Shown here: one piece after another, positions 55,521 to 64,000 of the stretch | Numbering within the stretch: position 1 is the first letter of the stretch | Layout: each line of letters begins with the position of its first letter | Assembly: GCA_038373865.1 (NCBI GenBank) | Contig: JAXGGA010005170.1 | Coordinates: 16,628 to 80,627 of the forward strand | Reading direction: 5' to 3' | Length of the DNA: 64,000 nucleotides | Origin: Uloborus plumipes | Taxonomy: Eukaryota; Arthropoda; Arachnida; Araneae; Uloboridae | Translations under genes and position numbers: made by a program | Notes under the pieces: model-generated | What the model was told of the DNA's origin: nothing | Databases searched by the model: none | The model's input: the letters and a program-made list of their open reading frames with translations, nothing else

Positions 55521-56368
55521 AAAAAACATGTGTTTCGGACTAAGAGCAGGTGTAAATATGAAAATACATTCTTTTCAAGAGCAATACTAGCACATAACGA
55601 AGCAACTAAATTAACACCAGACTAACAAGCAAACTAAAACATGATTTTTTATTTATTTCGCTATAGCAGCCCATTGGCGAAAAAATGAAATTTCTTGACT
55701 TTTTAGGAGCTTCTAACTACATTTGTAGAGTTTTGCTGATAAACAAGGCTTCTTGCATTGTGAACTATAGATATGTAGATACTAATTTCCGGTAAACGGT
55801 ACCTTATCTTACCAATGTTAGGAAACCAGCAGTAATATCAGGCTTTGGCTATTTAAAATTATTTTTCAAAGTTTAATTATTTGAATAATATCGTCATCAA
55901 GTTTTGCACGATTTTAAAGACGCTTAACTGGTAACAAAACAAAAGAACTGGAGCCTTATAGTTATTTTAGCACCCATACAGTCTGAATTCTGCTTAGTAT
56001 GCAAAAATTCGCATAAAACAGAAAGGAAGTACAAGAGCTCTCATGCAAATGACATCCCAGTGTATTTCACCGGCAAATGTATGCAAATAGGTATTCATTA
56101 CAATGCCAACGCTGTTAAATATTTAGAAAGCTTTTATGGTAAATGTTACTGTAAAATGTAGCGTTTATAGTACAGAAAGTTTTTACAGTAAATTGTACCG
56201 ATAAAATAATTGCGATTACAGCGCCAATTGCTCAACACGTGACTTACTGTGTTATGCAGATGACACCCTATTTCCGCTCTCCTGACGTGTCTCATTTGGT
56301 ACCGTGGATAGTAAAGCAGTGTATAAAAATTGGGTCTCGGTTTCGATCCTTGTCGTTCATATCTCGCG
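55521..56368. other. Unassigned DNA
   Basis: AT-rich, no feature recognised. Confidence 0.4.
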
Positions 56369-58254
56369 CTTTTTAGCCTACTTTCCCGTTAAAAATAAAA
56401 GAAAAACGAAAACAGTATTAAAAGTGGCTTAATGCATCAAAAAAATATCACCAAGTTAAAAAAATATCGCCAAGTCCGAAAAAAATATCGCCAAGTTAAA
56501 AAAAATATCGCCAAGTACGAAAAAAGAGCCAAAAAAGAAATAAAAAGGTAAAATGAATATCGTAAAATTAAAAATTTGAAAGTAGGGTATTGAGATGGGG
56601 AATTTGTGTGTCGGTCGGTCTGTCGGTCTGTCTGCCCCACCTAATAGTTTTTGAATGAACACTCCGATTTTGACAAACTTTTTTTTGTTGGAAAGATCTT
56701 GGCGCGTACAGCTCATTCCCATATTTGAATTTTCGATTTGAACAATTTTTGGTTCAACTTTGAACCGTTCAAACAACCTGTCCCGCGATGCTAACTTTTG
56801 AGTGAACATTCCGATTTTGACAAACTTTTTTTTGTTGGAAGGATCTCGGAGAGTACAGCTCATTCCCATGTTTGATTTTTCGATTTGAACAATTTTTGGT
56901 TCAACTTTGAACCGTTCAGATAACCTGTCCCGCGATGCTAACTTTTGAGTGAACAGTCCGATTTGAACAAACTTTTTTTGTTCGAAAGATCTTATCAAGG
57001 ATACTTCATTCCCGTATTTACATTTCCGATTTGAACAGTTTTCGTTTAACATTGAACCGCTCAAGCAAGCTGTCACCCCTAATAACTTTTGAGTGAACAG
57101 TCCGATTTAAATAAGCTTTTTTTTTGTTCCAAGGATCTCAGCAAGGATACTTTATTACCGTGTTTAAATTTTCAATTTGAAAATTTTTTCGCTCAACATT
57201 GAACCGTTCAAGCAATCTTTCCCCACCTAATAACTTTTGAATGAACCGTCCGACAAGCGCGGATACAAGAGGGGGGCGATAGCCCCCCCCCCTTGAGCCA
57301 AAAAAAAAAGAAAAGAAAAGGAAAGAAAAAAGGGAAAAAGGAAAAAAGAAAGAAAGAAACAGGCACTTACCAAAAATGTAAAAAAAAAAGTAATTTTCTA
57401 CATTTCTAGGAATGAGGGATTTATTATATTTCTTTTCTGTTCCTGTGGAACTGAAATTTGGCACCATTTTCAAGACAGCGCCGATAAATTAAAAGTCTCT
57501 ACAGGCAGAAACGCAAATGATGCAAAGGAATGCATACCTCGAATTTCGAATGCATACTTCGAAATTCCTTCGAATGCATACATTCCGAGTCGCCGATTTC
57601 TTGAAGCCCGTCATCATATGGAGGGACGCCGTCTATATGACGTAACGAGAAAATAAGCACGATTTCAAGTGGTCTTAGTCTCCTTTTGGAGTCAGTAGAA
57701 CTGAGCAATGTTCCTAGTACGGTTATTGCACTTTCTTGTTTATGCGATTTTACGGAGAGGTGGCTTAAAACGAGGAAAATGTAGCAAATCAAATATATCA
57801 TTTGGACCTGAGCCACTTTTATCAACTGAATCACCGTTAATATCCATTGAATCGCCTTCAAACACAGAAAAGACTAAAGGTGAGTTCCGTTTAGTGTAAT
57901 GCCTGCAGGGGCTTCCCAATCTTGAACTATTCAAAGAGGAAAATTTCTGAATTTTGCTGATTGACATTCCCAGTCACCTGCATACTAGGACAAGATTTTC
58001 TAATGAAATACTTTACTACTGTGTAGAAATTTGTTTACTCATCAGCCAAAATGTGCCAAAAAAGGATGTCGCAATGACTTCAATTCCGGGCACCCCTGAA
58101 TGTATGCTAATACAATTGTAATACTACTAATATAAACTACAGTAACTATGCTGAAAACCGATGTAAGCAAGTGATTATGTGTTTATTTTTTTCTCTTCCT
58201 TCGTTCTTTATCTCTGCAGATTAATGTCAAGGATTTGTCGGTCCATATTTTTTT

Positions 58255-58420
58255 TTTAATATTTTAATTGATCTTAATTTACAAAAGGCATAACATTTAA
58301 AAGGTTTTGTTTGATTACTTTATTCTCATATTTCTTTTTTAATATTTTAATTGATCTTAATTTGCAAAAGGCATAACATTTAAAAGGTTTTGTTTGATTA
58401 CTTTATTCTCATATTTCTGC
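58255..58420 (+). repeat. 82-bp tandem duplication
   Basis: TTTAATATTTTAATTGATCT to TATTCTCATATTTCT occurs twice in a row with a single-base change. Confidence 0.9.
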
Positions 58421-58776
58421 AATTCATTACATTCATTGCATTATTCTGTCTCAATACCCATATATGGCCTCGTCATACAGAATTTTGTATCTATTTTTTA
58501 AAAAATTTCCCGGGGGAGAACCCCCCCAGCCCCCTAAAATTAGGGGTATTCTACCTTCCTTCATTTAAAAGAGTTAAAAGCATCCCCTACAAAGGTCATT
58601 CTTCTAAAAATATTAAAAAAAAAAAAAGAAAACAATAGCATTGGAAGAAAAAAAAACATAGGTGGAAGGGATCAGCAAAAAGAAAAAGACCCATCAACAC
58701 GCACACATACGTATGTGTTTTTATGCTTCTTTTTTTTTTGGGGGGGGGGGGGTATATGTGCCTTTTTTTGAAGGGG

Positions 58777-58777
<1 letters not shown>

Positions 58778-58838
<61 letters not shown>
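58778..58838. repeat. (TA)n microsatellite
   Basis: About 30 uninterrupted TA repeats. Confidence 0.95.
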
Positions 58839-58841
<3 letters not shown>

Positions 58842-59764
58842 GGTAAAAAAAAAATCAATCGCCCCCCCCCCTGAAAAGTTTCTGGATCCGCCCTTGCCGT
58901 CCGAATGGAATAACCTTTTTTTTTGTTTGAAAGATCTCGGAGAGGCTCATTCCCATATTTCGCTTTTTGATTTGAACCATTTTTCGTTCAATATTGAACC
59001 GTTCAGAAAAAAAAATTAACATTAGCGCCTACGGGGAATTTCAGTTGAATGTTGATCCTGAATTTAAAGTCGGATTTCCTTCAAACTAACTTTGTAAGAA
59101 AATGGTTTTGATAAATAATGTTTGTAAAGCACTTTTCTGAATAATCTTCTGTGAGGACTGATTCCGGCTCCGACTCCGCAAACATGGCGGAAATGCAGGC
59201 TCAGAAAAAAAATGACTGACTGTGAAGACGATTTTTTGTTAATTTATTCATTTGTTTTATTTTATTTATTATTGTTATTTTTTTTTTTTTTTGCAGACGA
59301 TTTTTTGTAACAAAAATTTTTCATTCACGAGGGCATTTTATTCTTTATTTATATTTAACTACTGGTAACGGATTAAAAGTGAAATTCGAGACATTTTATT
59401 AACGGACGAGTTTTCTTTTTCTTTGTTTGATAAAATGTGTTTTGATGCTCTTTGTACTTTTATTTATTTATTTATTTATTTTTTGAAAACGATTGAGGAT
59501 TTTTTCTACGGAAGAACTGTAACAGTTACATTCTTTAAAAGGTGCGCCAAAACTTTATTTATTCGTTTATTTACTTTTTACGTGTCTATTTCATCTGATG
59601 AGAGGGTTATATTTTGCTTTTAGAAATCAGCTTTAAGTGCTAAAAAGGTATGTTTGACATTTTCAGTCTCAGATAATCAAGAGAATAATGATCAGATGCT
59701 AGAATGCCAATGTCGATGTACGGGAAAGTAGGCTCGTTTAGTTCTTGACAAAACTTCTTGTTAA

Positions 59765-60220
59765 TTCTCGTTTTCTCTTCCGTAAACTTTTACAGTAAAA
59801 AATATTTTACGACAAATATTACTGGCAGCATGGATGCCAGTAACTTTTACCGTAAATTTCAGGAAAATTTTTAACAGTGAAGGCATTTTATATAATGCCG
59901 CCGTTTCATAATAGGCGCTCAATACAATGCCAATATGCCATAGCTGGCCCATAACATATGCAATATTGCAAGGGCGGTTCTAGAAATGTTTCAACGGGGT
60001 TCATTACGTATCCGTCACCGCGCATCTTGGTTTGCAAATGTGGATCTTATATGTTTTGGACTTTAATTGCGCAACGTATCCCGAGGACAGCCCAAAATCT
60101 CCGTTCTCCTGCCATCAAAGATGTTTAAAACTGCCCTTTTTGAACGTCAATATTGAAAATTTAAAAGTGGTGAGTCCCTTAAGGGAGGGGCGATGTCCCT
60201 CATTGCCCCTCCCTAGTAAC
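59765..60220. repeat. Spacer and R3 copy 2
   Basis: 60045-60210 matches the flanks of the insertion at 37840-43559 (TGTTTTGGACTTTAATTGCG, CATCAAAGATGTTTAAAAC, GTGGTGAGTCCCTTAAGG) in uninterrupted form. 59765-60040 holds nothing recognised. Confidence 0.65.
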
Positions 60221-61594
60221 GGGTCATTCCATAGAAATATCAACCTCAGACGAAGTAAAAAAAATACCGCAGTGAAAAAAGTATCAAAAAATCTATACAT
60301 ATAAAAGAAAGTCGTGTTAGTTACACTATTTATAACTCAAGAACGGCTGTACCGATATGGTTAAAAATAGGTGGGTAGGTAGCTTAGAGCCAGGAGACGG
60401 ACATAGGCTATAATTTATGTGTGTCAGTTACATAAATAAAAAAACTGTCTTATTGACTAAACCTTTTTACTAAGCCTTTTTTAACACCTCATGGCTGAGC
60501 GACATGAAGCACACGTTCTGGCAGCTTCCGGAGCGCTGTAAACAGGTTGTAGGTTAGCAGTGCGTTGTGTGTTATTTGACTTTTTTGTGAAGTAAATTAT
60601 AAACAAAGTTGTTACTTCCCTTGAAATTTATATGTGATAAACTCTCAGAAACGATTGTCAAGAGTTTTTACGCCTCTGCTGCTGAGAGGTGGAAAGCGCT
60701 TGATGGGATAGCTCCTGGACTGCAGTTAAAGACGCTGTTCTTCTTACTACTATTACATATACAAAAGTTTGTTTGGATGGATTTATGGACTGAGCAGTCG
60801 GTTGATAAACGGTCCGAAAAAATTATCTTTTTAACTACGTGTTTTTTGAGCCTCTGTCGCCGAGCGATATAAAGCACATGTTCTGACAGCTTCTGAAGCG
60901 AAGTGAAATAGGTTGTAAATACAGAAACAATAATGAATGATTAATGTAAGTACTTATTTTTTTTTTTTTTGTATTTTCTACTAAAAAAACAATAAATTCA
61001 AAAATTTGCTTATTTATTGCCTTTAAGGCGGAACAGAGTTTGCCGGGTCAGCTAGTAAATAAATAAATAAATAAATAAAAATCATACAACATAAGAAGTT
61101 TTAAAAAAATTGAAAAAGTATTGTATTTATCACTAAGATTAGCCATAAGAAATAGTTTGTAGTGTGTTTACTGCTTGTTATTCGATGGTTACGTTAGTTA
61201 CACTCTATCTTGAATAAAAGTGACACTTAAGACTAAAAAAAAAATAAGATTTAATAAATCTGTTTTATGTTTTTAAAAGCCAACTTTACACATTTTCCAA
61301 ATATATCGCTCAATTTTTAGCACTTGCTTAACTTTGAGAAATGTTTGCCTCACAACATGAGCGTTAATTTTCAGGGTTGCAAAAATGTTACGTTAGTCAC
61401 GCTGCTATTTTGGTGGAAAAAATATCTACTGTCAGTTATTTTGTTTCAAATTCTTAACACAAATGATACATAGATACCATGTCTATTGTAAATCCACCAG
61501 CATAACTAAAAAATATTTTTTATCCTTTGAGTTACAAGTAAAAACAGTTACAAAATCAGCTCTGAATGTTACGTTAGTCACCATGGAATGACCC
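60221..61594 (-). mobile_element. GGG-type MITE (family A), inverted copy split by a Helitron
   Basis: GGGTCATTCCATAGAAA and CATGGAATGACCC bound a reversed copy of 28121-28734. It keeps the three GTTACGTTAGT motifs (about 61190, 61388, 61568). The flanks TAAC and AAAC are a worn duplication. Confidence 0.85.
60292..61055 (+). mobile_element. Helitron, fourth family, 764 bp
   Basis: It starts A^TCTATACATATAAAAGAAAG and ends GTTTGCCGGGTCAGCTAG^T. It sits exactly in an A^T of the AAAATAAATAAAT run that family A copy 1 has uninterrupted (inverse of 28640-28675). The inner frames at 60609-60877 have no helicase motif. Confidence 0.92.
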
Positions 61595-62551
61595 AAACCA
61601 TCCATGCAATATTGTAAGAAGAGTTGAATTTAGAACATTGCTCTAGAAGTCCACGAAAATAAATTCACTAGGCTTTAATGAACAATGATTTACAGCAACT
61701 AGAAGTAAAGGGGTGTAACTGTCCAAGATAAAAAATAATAATGTAACTAATTCAAATGCCACTGGAAACTAGTAGATGCTTCAAAACAGCATGATTTAGA
61801 AAAGTTTTTCATTGAAAACCTACCTGGAGTTGCGCATTAAAAAGCACATTTAAGGCTGTGATCGTATACTTAGAGAAAATTCATCCTGGCAGCCTTGTAA
61901 TGATTTGATCATGATCTGCATAGCCTTCGCAATGTTGCTATGTTCGACTTCCCCCAACTATAGGATCGCAGCTCTAACGCCTTTTACTCAAAAATTTAAA
62001 AATGTCCACTTACATCACATTGCATCTCACTGCCTCTTTTTTCTAGGCCCGTAAAGAATCTCACTTCACTTATTAAACCTCACTAAGTCCAGAGACTAGA
62101 CGTTTTAATCAGGCCTTGCCTGTTTGGGACATTTTACGCGTTAACAAAGTTCGAGTGAAATAATAGTTAATTCTGACAGTAAATAACCATGTAATAAATC
62201 GTTATTAAAAATAATAATAATAATAATAATTAAAAAAAAAAACCTTAAGATCTTTTCCAAACTTTAATTAAAATTAGAAACGAGTCAATCCGACTGTATT
62301 GTGATTGGAATGAACTACCTTATTCTAGGTACCAATATCAAAAATCAGTGAATAAAATAAAAAGTATAAATTTCATTTGAGCCAACTACTACAAAGCTAT
62401 TTCAACGCTATAATAATGAAAAGGTTATATTTAATCACTCTTTCTATACGAATTTGCGAATACAGGACATTGCATTTCAATGTCTAAAAATATATTAATA
62501 TTATTTTATATTAAAGAAAAGCTTCGTGAAACTTTAAATCTTTGGAGTTAT
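61595..62551. other. Unassigned DNA
   Basis: No repeat boundary or gene recognised; a TAA microsatellite at 62208-62232. Confidence 0.4.
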
Positions 62552-63484
62552 CAGTGGCGTAACAATAGGGTGGCAGGACTGACAAAATGCCACGGGCCCC
62601 CGACCCAAGAGGGCCCCGGCCCAAAAGCCTCGAGCTCGGAAATAGTTTTTTGCATTTAACTTGCGTATTTAATTTTACTTGAAAAGTATATTTTTTATTA
62701 TTTAAAGTTCTGCTTAAAGTCCAAAGTAAGACAACTAAAGACCATAATAGAATTTTAAGTTAATCGTTAAGCATTTCAACACATCCTAAGCAAAAAGCCT
62801 TGCGTTGCGATGAATGAAATTGTTTCAAATCTCAGTTTGTTGCAGCCTCCAACTTTAAAAGTTTTAAATGACACTCATCTATTTAAAAAAGTCGTAGAAT
62901 TTGTTGAGATGTATAAAAAAGAAATATCTGAATCATTTATTCGTGAAAATCTCAGAAATCGATCCACTTTCAGAGACGAAGAAGAAAAACCTTCATGTAT
63001 TAAGAGACCTTGCAGATTTTTTATAATAAAAAATCATTTTACATCTTGCAGCTTTCTTGAAATATGCACTGCATTAATGTTATTTCTTACAGTTCTATGG
63101 CCAGATCTTTTAACTTTGATGATGTTATAGACAATTTTACGGAACAGAAAGCTCGGAAAAGAGATCTTTCTTAATAAAATATCTTATTGAAATTAAATTG
63201 TTATTTTTATTTCATTGTAAATGTATGCAGGTTTCTTCACCTAAAAGCTAGCGAATAGAAGATGAATGTGAAGTCTCCAATCCGTGTGGCAACTAGAGCC
63301 CATTCTCTCTCGCCTGAGAGAGGAGGCCTATGGCCAGTAGTAAGACATTTATACAACGTGTGATTGAGTACGCTAAAAATATAGAAGTTTCTTAAAATTA
63401 AACTGAGTACAACGTGACGATTTTTACTGATAGGGGCCCATTAAAAGAATTTGCCACGGGCCCCAGATGGTAGTTAAGCCACTG
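62552..63484 (+). mobile_element. hAT relic with worn duplication
   Basis: The ends CAGTGGCGTAACAATAGGG and TAGTTAAGCCACTG are inverted in part. Flanks GGAGTTAT and GGAGAAAA share their first four bases. GGGCCCC motifs lie at both ends. It carries a transposase tail. Confidence 0.75.
62810..63174 (+). pseudogene. hAT transposase C-terminal fragment
   Basis: An open frame from 62810 (MNEIVSNLSLLQPPTLKVLN, then HLFKKVVEFVEMYKKEIS) has no clear domain of its own. After a frame change near 63090 the strand reads SSMARSFNFDDVIDNFTEQK then ARKRDLS and a stop. This is the usual end of ZMYM-like hAT transposases, following the dimerisation domain (compare the family pattern of SI-SS-AR-INFDDVIDDFA). 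The catalytic core and zinc finger are missing. Inactive. Confidence 0.7.
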
Positions 63485-64000
63485 GGAGAAAAATGTGCGT
63501 GTGTTTAACCGCGCATTTTCAAGTGAAATTTACTTATTCCGAAAAACAAAGTAAAACCTTAAATACAGTAAGCCGATCCATTAAAATCTTTTGATTATTT
63601 GCCATAGAAGCCATAACTGAGTTCGACCGTATCAATTTAGAGCAAGCGTATGCCAGAAAGGATACTTCCAAAATGTCTAGCACAATGTTAGTCGGCGCTT
63701 GAATCAAGATGAACAAATAATTCTTAGGTATCAAAAAAAAAAAAAAAGAGTAAGTAAATAAAACATTTAATTTAGAAAATTTTATGCTCATAAATTTCAT
63801 TCTCAATCTGATTAATTGCAAAGATATGAGATGGAAAAGCATTTTCCACTTAGATACTGAAATTAGATTGCTAATTTAATGCTACAGCCCCATACAGTTC
63901 CAAGATGAAATTCAATATTTTGCTTTGAATTTGGCTTCTCAAAATGCCCCAGGAGCAAATGTTTGACAAATCCTGCATTGAAGGAAAAAGTAGAGATGAG
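63485..64000. other. Unassigned DNA to the window end
   Basis: AT-rich; a 102-codon minus frame (63534-63842) shows no recognisable motif. Confidence 0.4.

Larger units (their letters stand above)
57254..58896. mobile_element. hAT element with perfect 8-bp duplication CCGTCCGA
   Basis: The ends CAAGCGCGGATACAAGA and TCTGGATCCGCCCTTG are flanked by CCGTCCGA (57246-57253 and 58897-58904). R1 copy 1 shows the empty site near 6719 (AACCGTCCGAATTG). The interior holds an 82-bp tandem duplication (about 58255-58420), a (TA)n run and long G/C runs. The minus frames at 57499-57967 show no transposase motif. Confidence 0.92.
56369..59764 (+). repeat. Dispersed repeat R1, copy 3, split by a hAT
   Basis: Same start (AGCCTACTTTCCCGT) and end (CTTGACAAAACTTCTTGTTAA) as copy 1, with about four minisatellite units before the insertion 57254-58896 and the 3' half after it. 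Confidence 0.8.

Noticed and set aside
56330..56365. GGTCTCGGTTTCGATCCTTG as a tRNA or SINE B box
   Set aside because: No A box or cloverleaf around it, and no second copy.
58662..59019. Plus frames with (YI)n
   Set aside because: They translate the (TA)n microsatellite and a G run.

Overview
This window looks like AT-rich, gene-poor nuclear DNA of an animal, most likely an arthropod and plausibly an arachnid. That placement is an inference from the repeat types: Tc1-like DD34E elements, Helitrons with the A^TC...CTAG^T layout, hAT, pogo and piggyBac-like MITEs, and a CR1/jockey-like LINE tail. I found no intact host gene, no rRNA and no functional tRNA gene. Nearly all open frames are short and low in complexity, or lie inside repeats. 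The protein-like remains are decayed transposases, one LINE reverse-transcriptase tail, and two unassigned ORF fragments (16356-16760 and 55105-55520, both minus).

The window is a stack of nested insertions. Left part (1-16 kb): Helitron 3' end, LINE tail, tRNA-related SINE, a piggyBac-like element (5718-8097) carrying minisatellite repeat R1, a piggyBac MITE (8998-9496), a fold-back unit (10687-10939), a Tc1-like element with a broken transposase (10956-12717), two Helitrons head to head (13166-15218) and a hAT (15380-16080). Second block (16.3-25 kb): an R1 copy split by a pogo-like element (16977-24003), which is itself split by a hAT (19683-23068) and other elements. Third block (25.4-35.4 kb): the hammerhead-ribozyme satellite, a hAT carrying a MITE, a pogo-like MITE carrying another MITE, a giant palindrome MITE and a degenerate AATGAACGTGATTGAT array. 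Fourth block (37.8-50 kb): a Mutator-like shell filled by a 5.3 kb hAT, then a pogo-like element filled by a second TIR element and a Helitron. Last block (50-64 kb): a pogo element with an HTH remnant, a Helitron split by a hAT, a second palindrome MITE, an R1 copy split by a hAT, a MITE split by a Helitron, and a hAT relic with a transposase tail. Many boundaries are fixed by perfect target-site duplications, and several by a second copy in the window that shows the empty site.

The most interesting feature is at 25453-27014: five direct 273-bp units, each with a minus-strand type I hammerhead ribozyme (CUGAUGA, a GUGC/GCAC stem II, GAAAC, a palindromic stem III, a GUC cleavage site). A sixth, truncated unit is joined to an inverted partial unit that carries a plus-strand hammerhead. 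The whole block lies between 9-bp direct repeats. This matches the design of retrozymes and Penelope-associated hammerheads. A decayed relative lies at 33455-33720.

Two further points stand out. One Helitron family appears to have read past its old 3' hairpin and gained a new terminator about 145 bp downstream. Three MITE families with unrelated sequences each carry a family-specific motif three times in direct orientation at 150-200 bp spacing.
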